Source: Bondarzewia mesenterica
Lineage: Eukaryota; Basidiomycota; Agaricomycetes; Russulales; Bondarzewiaceae
Assembly (NCBI GenBank): GCA_004802705.1
Contig: SGPL01000009.1
Span: forward strand, 62,001 to 126,000
Reading direction: 5' to 3'
Length of the DNA stretch: 64,000 nt
Part shown: positions 20,860 through 34,215 of the stretch, one piece after another
How positions within the stretch are numbered: the first letter of the stretch is position 1
Layout of the letters: every line of letters starts with the position of its first letter
Position numbers and translations under genes: made by a program
Notes under the pieces: generated by a model
Databases searched by the model: none
The model's input: the letters and a program-made list of their open reading frames with translations, nothing else
Told to the model about the DNA's origin: nothing

Positions 20860-21640
20860 TATTCTTTAGATGAGCTATGTATGGCACTTTCTTCATGTAC
20901 TCTTTGACTTTATTAGACTTGGCAGACATGTCAGAAGAGAGTTGCACTCCAGGCAGGATGGGCATTTTGACAGGACCAGAATTGTCAACATCATAGCACT
21001 GTAGCATGTCAATGTTATATTGGCATTGGCATAGAGACAGACGACGATTGGGGCGATTCCTGACAGTTTCTATGCCAAGGAGTGAAGTGCTGGGACCCAG
21101 ATCGGGCAGACGGAAGGTGGAGGCGAGTTCTACAACTATTTTGTCTAAGATCTCTGCAGAGTTGGAAGTAAATGTGCAATCATCAAAGACAGGCAGAATG
21201 ATCATGACATCATCCTCAGTGAAGACATAGATGCTGCTGTCCGAGTAGATGTGCTTGAAGTTCATCCACCCAAGCACGCCCTTCAGCTTCTGATACCACA
21301 ACCTGGACGCTTGCTTGAGACCATAAAGTCCCGTCTTCAGCAGACAGACATGATCTGGTTCTCCTCGCTCAAATCCTTCAGGGTGCTCCATGAAGAGGAT
21401 TGACAATGGGAGTCAAAAGCAGATCAAAAGGAGGAGGAGTGAGAGGAGGTGCTGGTTCTGCTAAAGTGTCGACTTGTACAGTAGGAAGATCTGGATGAGC
21501 TGGAGGCTGAGGAGGAGGAGTACCACCATCCCCACCCAGAACTGGCAGTGGATCACCTTCAACATCTAAACTATCCAAAAGCGACACAGGTTGAGCAGGA
21601 GGAGGTGCAGGAAGATTGACATAAGGCTGTTGATTCACAA
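20860..21640 (-). pseudogene. Copia element A reverse transcriptase
   Basis: Minus strand. A proline-rich integrase-RT linker at 21638-21378 is followed, in another frame, by MEHPEGFERGEPDHVCLLKT, GLYGLKQASRLWYQKLKGVL, then the catalytic region reading ILPVFDDCTF where family members have PVFVDD, so one residue is missing. LASTFRLPDLGPSTSLLGIE, CQCQYNIDMLQCYDVDN, MPILPGVQLSSDM and KEYMKKVPY complete the copia RT pattern. Its gag and integrase are not found upstream. Because it lies before (in minus direction) copia B gag, it belongs to another copy. Confidence 0.85.
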
Positions 21641-21959
21641 CTTTGAAGTGAATTCATATATGTGAGAACACGTTATTATCATCTCTAAAGTCTGCTCTGG
21701 CACTAAGTCGCTGGCTATAGCCATCAATCCCATATCCTTTTGATCTATGAATATCTTTTCAGAACCCATGAGACCATTTTTCTTGCATGCATGTCAATCT
21801 CCTGTTATTCGGATTGTAAAATCAATAAAATATAACTACAGCACATTTGCAATTCATTTCTTGGACAGATATTCCTTTTTATCAAAAGTTAGTTGAGGAT
21901 TAAGAGGATCTAGATATGACACATAAGGCCTTGAGAACCATGGTCTTCGTCTGACAGTG
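21641..21959. other. No gene recognised
   Basis: AT-rich stretch between the copia A linker and an unidentified coding relic. Confidence 0.4.
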
Positions 21960-23860
21960 AGAATACCCTATGATGGACCCAGTTTATGGTAAAGGGGCCA
22001 GCTGTTCCATCAAAAACAATCTCCAGCTGAAATGGATAAGGGGAAATGATGATTCACACCATTATGGGATACCGCCTAATAGTATAGAGGAGGCATCTAC
22101 CTGCTCTGAAAGCAATCTAGCTCCATTTAGCATGAATTTTGCATATCAAATCAAGTTAAAGCACTTTACAATGAGCTTGTCCCTGTTGAGCACAGTGAAA
22201 ACAGATGACTAGCAATGCTAGTAGAACAACAATGAAGGGCACTGTGGCACAATAATTGAATGGACAGGATGTCTCAGGATGTTCTGGACTATCTGAAACA
22301 ATACAGAGATGATGAATCAATGAAGAAGGGAAATCAAATCGGAAAATATCCAATAAAATGCCACAACATCAATCAAATCAACAGTCCCCGCACCTACAGT
22401 TTCTCCACCACTTGGCCACCACTACCTACAGGCACTGGTCTATGTTTTTAATGAGCACTATGACTATGTCTATACCTCTGGATGGTTTTTAGCCACAGAT
22501 TATGATCTGAGCATGATGGATGATTACAAAGACTATCTTCTTTATATTTTGACATCACCCAATATCTCTCTGAAATCTTGTTAACATCAGGATGATGGTG
22601 CTTACTGCATGGTCTTTGATGAAATTTCAAGTATGACTCAAATGCCAGCAGATATTCTTTTTGTAGTCTATCTTGGTAGTGACCATGAGAAGATGATTAT
22701 GGTTGCTTGTATGCACACACTAGTCCCTTTCCCATTACTGAAACTGTGGCATTGTCCTTGACCTTGCTAAAATGCTGAAATGATTGACCTAATATGGCAC
22801 ACATATAGTAGATAGTAAAGTTCATCTGATGCCACTAATTTGGATGTTGGCTAAGCTTAAATGTAATGCCCAGTCACCTTGCAGATGGAGTGGACTCTTC
22901 TGATGGATCATATGGCTTGGCTATAACAATCATTAAAGGGCACAGCAAGGGCACCATTTTGACCGATAGTACAGGCATCAACACTTGAGGCTCAGAAGTG
23001 TATCTCTCATGTCACAAGTCTTATTACATAGCCTTATCACCATATCATGCCAAAAATGATCTCTGCTGCAGAGTGAGAGGCTATTGAGTTCATCATATTA
23101 ATGATGATGACTTTGGCTTTGGAGGCATCAAACTAAACAACAATGGTCTCCATATGAATGTCTCATTGGAATGTGAAGGTGGCAAACTCAAAAATTCCAT
23201 TGATGATGTGCAAGGTGAGTGGCATAGATATTTTAAAGATTAACTTACAGGGTGTACCTCAATGATCATGCTTCTCAAGTTTTTGAAATATATCTCATCG
23301 TGATCTGTTCTGTCAATAGGCTATCACTCAAGCATTTTTTTGAGAAATTGACCTAGAAGCATTTATCCTTGCTTGACCTGACATTTACATTCAAGAATTG
23401 CACATTGGCATATTTTAGACTTTATTCAAAAAAGATGGACTGCACTCTGATTTTGCTTTCACAGTCTATAATTGTGCATCATTTCTAAAATGGCAAAAAG
23501 GGATTTTGATAGATGCTCAGGCCCACTGCAGATATGTCTCCTGTGTAAACTACATCAGCCACTCAATTACATTTGTGACAACTTGCTCTGGATCACTGTC
23601 TATAACTCTAACTCTTGGTTTCAACAATGATAGTGCTGAAGACTTGGCTGAGAATGATACCAGATCAGGATGATCACGATTCTGACTATGATAGAGATGG
23701 TGTTAGCGACAATAGTGAGGAGGGATCAGATGATAAGGAAGTCCATCAGCAGAGGTCCTTTACACTTTGTATAGTTGGTCCAGTCATGTCTGCAATGGGG
23801 AATGAGGTTCTATTTAAATATCACTTCCTCTCTGATCTGCTATGCTGAAAGAGCAACAAG
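21960..23860 (+). pseudogene. Unidentified degenerate coding region
   Basis: Long plus-strand stretches read like protein once a few stops are ignored: KGASCSIKNNLQLKWIRGND (about 21990), YVYTSGWFLATDYDLSMMDD (about 22450), FDEISSMTQMPADILFVVYL (about 22615), VDSSDGSYGLAITIIKGHSK (about 22890), FGFGGIKLNNNGLHMNVSLE (about 23115), LHSDFAFTVYNCASFLKWQK (about 23440). I do not recognise the family. It could be a host hypothetical gene or a transposon cargo gene. Coding status is inferred from the low stop density alone. Confidence 0.3.
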
Positions 23861-24119
23861 AAAGTGGATATGTGGACATTACAGTTCAAATTGAGCAATT
23901 ATAAATAAATAATAAATAAGAAAGAGAGAATGCACCTGCATTTGAAAGTCAGCAACTGGGGGACAGAGCACACTTGGCTGCAGGTATTTATAGTACAAGA
24001 ATTACTAAGAAGTGAAATAATGAATTGAGACTGAGAACAATAACACAATGAATGGCACTGTGGCATGAGGTCTGAAGTGAAAATAATGGCCACCACCAAA
24101 AGCAAGGGATAACTCTGTT

Positions 24120-24285
24120 TGGTTTTGTGTTGACGTCAATGATTCTAATTGTACTTTCTTTCAAAGGTCAGCTTCTCCCATCAGAGAGTCTGGCATCATT
24201 ACTTTTGTTATCACTATCACTATCATGCAGAAATACAATGCCTCATCTGAGACAATATGATCATTGCTTACAACTCAACTCTACT
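24120..24285 (+). mobile_element. Small copia integrase scrap
   Basis: ATCATGCAGAAATAC...TGATCATTGC (24208-24258) aligns with the copia integrase DNA at 15538-15590 (ATCATGCTGGCATAC...TGGTCATTGG), differing mostly by transitions. It abuts gypsy element 2. Confidence 0.6.
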
Positions 24286-26265
24286 CTTACTTCTGTGAAA
24301 GAAGTTTGTGGATTCTTAGGCCTCTGTGGGACTGTTTGCATTTAGATTCCAAACTATTCTAAGATTGCTAGACCTTTGACCTCCTCCAATCTCATCATTC
24401 TATCTCAGCTGGATGATGAAGAAAGAAGATAACTGGCCTGATATGGATCTCTTCTTAGAAGTGAGGTTGAATCACAATATTTCCAGCCTAAATTGGAATT
24501 ATTTGAGCATTGCAACATTATCAACTCTATATCATTGGCATGATCAACTTTTCCATTAAGATCAATGCCAAATACATGAAAGGCATACTGAATTCTCTAG
24601 ACTTGCAGACTAATGCAGCAATCAATAGGTAGATTCAAGGAATTTTGATGTTCAATTTTACTCTCATGCAGGTATTGGTAGAGAAGTTCAAGGGACCTGA
24701 TGCCCTATTCAAAATCCCCTTAGGAGATTTAGAAGAACTTGAATTTGACAATGACTTATAGTTAGACAACATCACCTTATATTCAGTCATGCAAACTGAT
24801 CAAAGTCATCCTCTCATTTCTGCTAACATACCTGACTGGAGTCATATTTTCATTTCCGCTGACCCATCTCCACAACATCTGATCTCTGCACTTTCATCAT
24901 TATTTTCAGCCACTGCTTCTTGTGATACATTTCTATATTGTATCTATTATTTTTTCTTGACATTTCAATATCCTCTGCATATCAAAGCAGGAGGAGGAGA
25001 GGTTTGACTGATATGCCACTGGATATTTCATTTATCAGAAAGTCATATTCAAGAGGAACAGTTCTCAACCTTCCCTAAAAGTGATTTTAGATGAAGGCCA
25101 GTGCATCTCTATCTTATCTCAAGCACACAAAGAATTGAAACATCAAGGAGAACAAGCAGTGTTCGAGACTGTTTGAGTTTAATTCTTTTGGCCATATCTC
25201 AACGTAAGTATTTGACATCATGTTCAGTCATGCCATCAGTGTCAAATCTGCAGTACAAAGAAGCTAGAGGTCCCTTTGACTATTTTGATACCTTCAACAA
25301 TCTAGACTAAAATCTATGTGAACGTTATGCTAATGCTCGAGGTGCATAGATATCGATACATTGTCGCAGCTCAAGATGACCTTGAATGTGCATCAAAATG
25401 TCGAGCCCTTACTGCAGCATCATCGACCACTCTAGCCAAGTTCTTCTGAAAATAGATTTTCTGTTGCTATGGAGCTGTTGATTCTATTATAATAGATAAT
25501 GGCTTAGAAGTGCAAAGTGCCTTTGATTTTCTTCTCAAACATATAAAAATCTCACACATTATTATTTCACCGTACAATTCTAAATTCAATGGAGTTATAG
25601 AATGAGGCTATTTCATCATTCATGAAGCCATTTTAAAAGCATGTGGATCTAATGTGAAAAAGTAGCTAAGCAAGGTTCATGATGCCTTCTTTGCTGATCA
25701 GATCACTATTAGCAAAGTCACTGAATTTTCTCCATTTTATCTAATGCATAGAGTGCACCCTATTGTTCCTTTCAATCTATCTAAGGCCACCTTTCTAGTT
25801 TAGAGGTTCAAGTCTGGAATGTCACTAGAGGACCTTCTAGCCTTGCGCATCAAGCAGCTAGAGAAAAAGAGAAATAGTATCAATGATGCAGCATCGACCC
25901 TAGTAAAATATTGATTCTGATTAGAGGAGAAGTTTAAGAAAAAGTTTCACAGGTGCTTGCGATGAGAGCTTTATCAGGTAGAAGAATTGGACTTCATCCA
26001 AAACACCAGAGTGAAGGAGAGCATGGATCAAAAATCACATCCCCGATACTTAGGACCCTTTGAGGTTGTTTGCAAAACTAAAGGGGGGTCATATGTTCTG
26101 AAGAAACTTAATGAAACTGTCTTGTGCACTGAGATCACTGCCTTCAGACTCATATCATACATTGCCAAGAATGAGACCCTGCTGCAGAATCTAGCCTCAA
26201 ACACCTTCCTTTCATTTTCATCTAGCCTTGTTGAACACTTTGGCTTATGATTGTGATGCAATATC
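24286..26265 (+). pseudogene. Gypsy element 2 pol (RNase H and integrase)
   Basis: Plus-strand gypsy relic of a different family from element 1. The RT end/RNase H reads SVKEVCGFLGLCGTV (24291), EVESQYFQPKLELFEHC and NAKYMKGILNSLDLQTNAAI (about 24570-24630). The integrase zinc domain follows at 25085-25245 (AHKELKHQ, then CHQCQIC). Core motifs: AAQDDLECASKCRAL, VDSIIIDNGLEVQSAF, ISPYNSKFNGVIE, DAFFADQITISKVTEFSPFY, LLALRIKQLEKKRNS. At 25987-26250 an open frame carries KSHPRYLGPFEVVCKTKGGS, the integrase C-terminal fold. Stops fit CGA, TGG or CAG origins. Gag and most of RT are missing and no LTR was found. Confidence 0.82.
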
Positions 26266-29200
26266 AGAAAGGCATTCTTATGCATGCTCGGCCAATCATC
26301 ATCCTATCTCATATCACTCAACTATCTAGTCTTTGATTTTCCTTATCTTGCTTTTCAAAGATTAGACCAAGGACATTTTATTATTTGCTGTCCTGCAGAT
26401 GTTATGCTCTGAAATTGTTTAGAAATTTAATGTCATCTTTGGTGTGCACTCATGCCATTGACTGGACAAAGGGCTTGGGCCTCGAGCAGACAACCAAAGA
26501 CTATTTAGAATTTCTAAATGAATTTTAGATGTATGAGTAGGAGTTTGCCAAAGGATTATTTTATATTCAGAACCACTAGGTGAAGCTGAGACCAAAGCTG
26601 ATGAGATCAGAACTACTTAAAAGTGTGAGGTAATTGAGACATACAATGGACACATATAAAAATGTGTATTATATAGCTCAATTACAATCACTATTCACCA
26701 TGTTGACACCTCCATCTTTTGGACCCCCCCTCCCCATTAGTTAACTCTCACCATATGCTCCTTCATCTTTTGAAATTAGCACACTCTAACTCTGCTCCAG
26801 CCAAATCAAGCATGACTTCTTGTTAGTCCATCAATGGAACACATGCAATTTGTCCCCTCTCATTATTCCTCCATTCTCTGATGCATCGACCACTTCTATC
26901 ATTCAAGTCTATGAACTACATTATTCCTACCTAGTATCTATCAGACTTTCACTCCATTATCTTCCCGTTCACTATAATTACTTTTTCCATTGCTCCATCA
27001 TCTATGTGTGAATTTCTGATTTACAAGCTACTGTCCTACGACTCACACTTCAGCATCTTCTTTGTTCACCATGATTTTAGTCCTGAGTTGGTATGAGTAA
27101 AAGTGCAGAGTTTGCTGACAAGTGGATGGATAGGAAAGGTTATATAACAGCAGGTTCTTGCTTTATAGTATACAGTTTGATAGTTTTTTTTGCTGCAGAT
27201 GATCTCCATGGATTATCATTATCAGTCAGATGTGGAGAACACTAAAGGAGATGCTGAAGAGAGAGGTTGAGGAAGCAGATTCAGAGTAGGGGAGATCAAA
27301 TTCAGTAAGTTATCACCCATTCCATCGATCTCCAGGTGTTAGCAATAGGTGCACAGGATTCGCAGGCATCAAATTAGTATAATGAGTTTAGCATGCATGC
27401 ATAAACCAGCATTCTTATTGTCTTCATCATCAAAATCTCAAAAGCCTCACTGAACCTATGATATTCACCTTTATTATCTTTGGATCATCTGTATCCTGTG
27501 TCTCATTCATCACTCCTTGCTCCCCATTTGCCTCATTAGACATTAATTTTACCTTCTCTATATGTTGCACCTCACTTTCCTTCATTATTTTCTATTTATC
27601 ATGTGTATAACATTCTCCTTTTACAAAAAGCTAAAGATAGAATTCCACGCACCATTCGTTGTTCTGCCGTTTTAATTACACTCTCTACTCAACTTCCTCC
27701 TCCTCTCATCTTTGACTTGTTATTTAAATTTCTCTTTGAGTATGGCCTCACGCCCTTTTATTCCTTTTGTTCCTTTATGCTACCAGGTGCCTCTAGCTTT
27801 TTATTTATTTATGTGCACAGATAAGACTGGCAGATGGCATGTGGAACTATTATATTTATGTTCATACACTCATTTTTGACTTTCCTTTACTTTTATTTTA
27901 TTTTAATATAGTCTGCTGCAGTTCTACTTGAGACTTATGTATCTGATAACCCTAGTTCGATTTGGTCTATAGGTTTATGGTACACAAGGACTGGTGGACT
28001 CAGTCCATGAACAATCAGCCCTACAGCCCCACTTTCAATCATTTAATGAAGCTCTAATTTGATTTTGGACTAGGGAGTCACTTCACCTTTAAAGCTGTGT
28101 GTCTTTCCTCATGATACCATGGTGGTATCATGTAATATCATACTGATGCCATAGAGCTGCACATTTGTGGAGCAGAGTGGAGCAGACTACTCCAAAAACT
28201 ATTAGAGCACACAGCATGATGCATAGATATCTAAAAAAGGTAGTGCATTACTGCTTTTGTATAGCATTCATTTGTTTCTCTTTATATCTACACAGCCTTC
28301 TTCTAAAGGCTTAAAAAGCAGAGAGAATTTTGCTTGAGCAATACAGCCCTTATTGAACTTAAGAACCAATCTTTTGTCAGTCACTTGCAAAACTTCTAGT
28401 AGCGAAGGGTGCATTTGAAGGATTCTCTCACTTTGTTCTTGTGGACTGCTTATATAGTGCTGCCAGGGTTATAGTCCCTATTCTGATTCATTTTAAGGCT
28501 ATCCCAATGGGGGTAGAAGTTTAGCTTATTTAGTTACAATTATCCTCTAAAAGTAATGACTTTCACTTGGCCTTAGTTTCTCTACAGGGATTTCTTATGT
28601 GCACTTCTCTATTCTTGAAGTCTTCTATGCTGCACATCCTCTAATTATCTGATCTATGTTTACAACATCTCTGACAATACACTCTATGATTCTAATGACT
28701 TTATGACCCCACAACTATCAAGCTCTAGTCGCATTGACTCTAGTTCATCCTATTAATCTGTCCTCTTAATCCACCACTGTTCTTGCTGGCCCTTCCTTTC
28801 TTGGTACTCATAGGATGTACCTTATCTTGATCTGTCTTTGAGATCAATAACCAATAAGTCATCTTTTGAAGATAATAAAGAATTCCTTCCTAATAAATGA
28901 TTAACCTGCTCTAAGAAAGAGAAAAACCTGAGTCAGTCTAGGCAGAGGAGACTTTGCTGTTATCTTAGTTGATTTGTTGATTTGTATTTTTGCTGCATCA
29001 CACCCCTTCCACCCTTGATGATCTTACTAGTAAAAACCCTCCCTCCATATGACAGCAAATACTGTGGTCAAAATTTATTAATCATTAACACGCAGTATCA
29101 TCATTGAACTTACAAGATGAAGTAGATGGAGTGCAGATATCCATGCTATAAGATTGGCCAAGATGGACTAGTAACTATTATTATGGACATTCTCACCATC

Positions 29201-30999
29201 TACCATATAAGGAACAATCTATTCCACTGCTCATGGTGCCCCACAAATATGAATGACTCAGATTCTATACAGGTGAGGTCCCATTTTATATAAATATATA
29301 TGTTCAGTCTGATGACATCTCACAGTGGCATGCTGGTCATTGCTTTTCATAGTTGAATTCCCCAAGCAAAGATGAAGAAGAGGACCTATTGCCTCTATCT
29401 CTATCAGTGGCTGGCCCATCTCCTCTCCCTTCTATTCTCTCATACTTGACATTGATTCTCATGAAACTCCATGCCCTCCTCTCTCCCCTTCATCTGCCAT
29501 CTATATAAGTTGTCATCACAAGCATGATTGCCATTCTCCTGCTAGTCTCAAGTGACATTTTTTCTTCACCCTTCCACTTATTTGCATCTTCATGAGCCTA
29601 CTATGGAATCTGTTGGCAAATGTCTTACTGCTCATTTGCTCATGGGTCCATCTAGCTTAAAATGACTAAAGCTGGCAGTTTAGGACTCTTCTTCAACTAT
29701 GTCTATTGAATCGAGGGGATTACAGGTTGCAGTGGTTCTAGTGAGGTGACTAGTGATAATGATGCTATTGATGATCTTGCACACCATTCCCCTCAATATA
29801 AAAATAGAGGAGGTCATGCCCTCTTCGATAATGATGGCTGTTTTATTATCAACTAATAAAATTGAGCTTGAGTTGAGCTCCACTATCAAGATAAGGTATT
29901 CTTATAATTAAATAAAAGACACGTAGTTAGAGATTCTTCATTGCATTGTCATAGCCCTCAAAACTATGTGTCCATATTGCTAAGTGATCAATAGCATGGT
30001 CTAATCACACCCACTCAATCTCTGTGAGAAATGTATAGTGATGCATTTTGACGATGCCTAGAGGACTTAGCACCATGATACCTTAGGTTTGAGGCCATGC
30101 ATTCATGTTATGGCTATAGCATAAGGATCAATGTGTATCTTTATAGTGCTCACTCATCACTGACTAACTCTGTGTCTTAACTCTCCTATACTAATGAGTC
30201 ATGCAGAGTCATCCCTTTTAAGCACAATAGGGGAGTAAGCATGACTTGTGTGTGATTGATGATGATTCACCCACTCTTCTACATTATTTTTATTAATTTT
30301 GATTTATATCAGCATTTTTAGACAGCCCCTTCAGTGACAGTTATTCCCCCAATAACCCTCTCCATTTTATTGTGCAATAGCTGCACCACTATCTAAGTGG
30401 CAGTCTTATCCTTAACTATTTGCATGTAGTTGAATTTATAGTTACTTTGCATGATATGCTCATTAATGTATACAATTAAATCATCATCTGAGTCCTCCTT
30501 TTTTTAACATTATCATTTAGATTATTTTCTTATTATCCAAGCTCTTTTGTTTTTTTTTCTGTTCAAGCTTCTCTTTTTTTGTGCCTAAGCTTATTCCTTG
30601 TAGTGCAACTTCCTTGTCTATTTGCTCCCATTTCATTTAGTGCCTCATTGTCTCCATCAAAATCTTCACCTTGCTCCTGATGGACTCGTTCTCTTATTGC
30701 ATGTGACTAACTTACATATACATGCTCATATATTCATAAATTTGTACCACTTGCTCACCATTTATACTACCACTATTTAAATAAAAGATTTTATCACTAG
30801 TCATCAGTTTTTATCTGAACCTTAATCCTAAGGCAATCTACGCAGAAGCTAGCCACATAAAGTTAGCATGTTTCTCATGAGGTGTGTGATGGTATAGTAT
30901 AGATTCATGCCTAACCTTACACCTTTTATCTCCAGTGCTCACTATTATCACTCAGCTGAATAAATAAGCTTACAATAACTTCACTTGATAAGCATGGTG
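26266..30999. other. AT-rich, CpG-poor DNA without a recognised gene
   Basis: 4.7 kb. Short protein-like pieces occur on both strands (for example plus 26440-26640, 27600-27820) but none forms a recognisable domain. Probably repeats decayed beyond reading. Confidence 0.5.
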
Positions 31000-32220
31000 A
31001 TGAATCTCTCTTATTCTCCATTTAATAATAATCCTAGTGCCACATGATTTCTCTAAGATGATTATTTCTGATGGATGTAATGTTTACCTTGTGCTCAATA
31101 TCTATAGCCTTCCCATGCCACAGGGATATCAGCTCAATAAAATGAGTGACATTAAGCTCAATATCATAAAACTCATGTGATGGGCCTCAGAATATTATTC
31201 ATAGTTCACTTTTATTTTATTGCTGCATCCTTTTTAAGGCCACATCTTTTCACAACTTGATATCTCATTCAAGAACTTTCCTATTGAACAAACAATAAAC
31301 AGATGGTATATCCTTAGTGCATCTGCTCATTCTTATAAAATTTAGCTTGAGTCTACTTTTGTGGACATCATTAAGATGCTGTCTAGTTGAAAGCCTCAGT
31401 TATATCATCTTACCATCTTGTATTATCCTCTTCCTTTGACATTCAGTTACATGCTTGAACATACAAGTCACAAGGGCATTTGACTCTCTACAGATTGAGC
31501 ATGCCACACCTTCATCATTCTCATGGCATCAGTCTCACACATAATTTACCTCACCTTGAAGCTGCATGAGCTTAGCCTCCCTTATGTGTTGTGGATACAC
31601 CACCTCATCATCTACTGCTACCTTCACTCTCAATGAGTAGCATACCTCCATTAATCCCTGATCGATGACTTCTTTCAACTACAACTTTGTGCATTCATTC
31701 ACCTGTCCATTTTGTGGCTTCAGGATGTTGATGGCCTTTTGATAGTCAAGGTTCCTCTATAGATTATTTATGATCACAATCACCCTATTTTTAATCACTA
31801 AGATCATCTCATGGCAAAGTATGCACTAACCACAGATGAGGTTGATGTCATGATTACTAGCATGAGAGCAGATGAGCTGTATCCTATCCCATCTATATCT
31901 CTCTAGGATCTCATTAAATATCACTCCATACAGCTTAGCAGTGAGCAACTGCTATCCAAAAACATCACTGACTTTTTCTAGTGTCGAGAATTTGCAAATA
32001 GTTTTCAGATTGAAGTTAAGATAGTGAGTGAGTTGGCACAAAGGATTGATCATGACTTGGCTGTTTAAATATTGACACAGCCCACTTCCCATTCTTTCAT
32101 CTATGAGTGGGTCAATATTAGTTAATTTTTTATCTATGTGCATATCAAACATGGGCAAATTCTACAGGTCTGGGCAAAATACATGCCTGACTAGCAGTGG
32201 TACAATTTTTTTTAATTCAT
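31000..32220 (-). pseudogene. Unidentified degenerate coding region
   Basis: On the minus strand one frame reads on for over 800 bp with stops only where CGA, CAG or TGG is plausible. From 32158 down: DPLIDERMGSGLCQYLNSQV, FNLKTICKFSTLEKVSDVFG, AKLYGVIFNEILERYRWDRI, QLICSHASNHDINLICG, KAINILKPQNGQVNECTKL, YSLRVKVAVDDEVVYPQHIR, EAKLMQLQGEVNYV. I do not know the family. Nearly full collinearity in one frame suggests an intronless gene or mobile-element gene. Confidence 0.4.
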
Positions 32221-32799
32221 CTGCCTAAGATAAAACTGAGGATAATGAGGCCATTATACTTTTACCACAGGAGCCTCCACATACCCTCTCTCAACTTGTT
32301 AGTCTCCCTCTTATCTCATCAACACATTACTATGATGACCTCATAGCTATCCTTCTCTCATCCATCATTCAACACCTTGACATGATGAGGTCCTTTATAT
32401 CTGAGACTATTCAAGAGATTTTGTAGATGTGGTATACTTTTGTGTAGATAAGAATGAGGTATGATTCCCTGGTCATTACAGGAAAATGACTGGCATCATT
32501 GAATTAGTTGTAGTACTAGGCCATTCTTATTTATAGAGGTACAATGATGCCTATATCTTTATAACAACTCATTGCTAATTTTATCGAATTGTTTCTTACT
32601 TGTAGACTAATAGTAGCACCCTCAATCTCACACCATCTTTAGAATCTCAATGAAATGCTCTCTATACCATTGATCTTTCAAATTTAACAGATATATCAGC
32701 GTGAATGAACCTTGTTCATTTTCATGTCACTGTCTAATCATGTCATTAAGCTGTGCTGACATTTAGTGGTGGAAAGTGCAGTGACATTATTCAATGCAT

Positions 32800-33380
32800 C
32801 CATGTGAGGTGGGGACCAGATCTCTCTGGCCTCGTACATGAGCTCTTAAACTATAGCATCACCTTCAACACTCATATCTTTGGTGCATGATTGCTGATAG
32901 AACTGCCCTTTTACCCTCTCTTCATCATTCTAGGTTGGCATCTCTTAGGATATCAACCAGATGCCATCAACTATGCCCATTATGAGGTGATATATAATGC
33001 TTTTTTTGCTCATTCATGTGCTCATACAGCCTTGCTTCAAAGCAATATTCTCTGGTGCTTCATTTTGCACGCTATTGGCTTTGATGCTATCATTGTGGGG
33101 CTATTGATATTATTTTTGAAGCTAAAAAAGCTGTTCTCACTAGCCCAATTATAGCTGCTTGAGATGATGATCTGTCACTCAGTGAGATAAAGGTTATCAG
33201 TGGTGTCTACTGAGTATTTATAGGTGAGTCTCATTTATATTATTTCTTGCTAACTTACTAAACACTGTGCTTACAGGTAATTCTATGGATATGGCTGAAA
33301 TGTCTTGGTGGCTTTAGCACAAGATGTGGTGTGAAAGTAGCCTTAATATTAAGTACTAATCTTCACTTTACAAAGACTGA
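32800..33380 (+). pseudogene. Unidentified hypothetical gene remnant
   Basis: Plus strand: GYQPDAINYAHYEVIYNAFF, ALLQSNILWCFILHAIGFDA, then after a slip DDDLSLSEIKVISGVY, a GTGAGT...TTACAG intron (about 33223-33283) and MDMAEMSWWL. The pattern recalls a hypothetical protein repeated in mushroom genomes, but I cannot name it. Confidence 0.35.
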
Positions 33381-33959
33381 TTTTAGAACTAACTCTCTCA
33401 GATTCATGACAATCAGGCCACTTTGTGTTTGACAAGAGAGTGGAGAAGCTCTCTTTAATTTCTCTTCAAGGAGATGCATCAGCTAGAGAACACAAATGAA
33501 AAGGCAGCTCAATTTTATTTACTCAAACTAGAATTCAAATAGATTTGTCTTTTTAATTCATATAATAGTAGAGCACATTTCTTAATTAAACTCATTTTTA
33601 TTTGTGCAACAAATGAGTGTGAGTCTGAAGCACCACTTTACTATTGTGACACTCAAACATTATTAGCATGATCAGCATCTACACGCAGAATTTAAATTTC
33701 TTGTAAATAATCTTGATGCTGAACATATAGGCACTTCTTTTTATTTGCCAACTCTTTTAAAATAGCAGCTCGATTAGTATCTCTCAAATAAATTAGCACA
33801 TTTAACTGTTAGTTCACATTGTGCTTTATCATTGAGGTCATCAATGATTTAGAAATAAAACTGAGAGATTTCAATACATACAAGAACTTTTGTGCAAATT
33901 TTTTGGTGTATATGATCAGTTATTGTAAAAAAATCATCAGTAATGCATTTATTTCTACA
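33381..33959. other. AT-rich DNA, no gene recognised
   Basis: No domain or RNA gene is visible. Confidence 0.4.
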
Positions 33960-34215
33960 GTAATATGTGTTTTTAAACAAACAATGTGTGTTTTTAGATG
34001 AAATAATGCATGTTTTTAGATAAACGACTTATGTTTTTAGATGAATGATGTGTATTTTTAAATGAATGATGACTCACCTGTTATTGAACTAAACAATGCA
34101 TATTTTCAAATGAATGATGCATGCAAATAAATAACATGTGCAAATGAATAATGTGTATTTTCAAATAAATGATACGTATTTTAGATGAATGATGTGTCTT
34201 TTCTATATCCTTCAC
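33960..34215. repeat. Degenerate minisatellite, about 24 bp unit
   Basis: About ten imperfect copies of a unit like ATGATGTGTATTTTTAGATGA (spacing 22-26 bp), interrupted once near 34070-34100. Confidence 0.6.
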
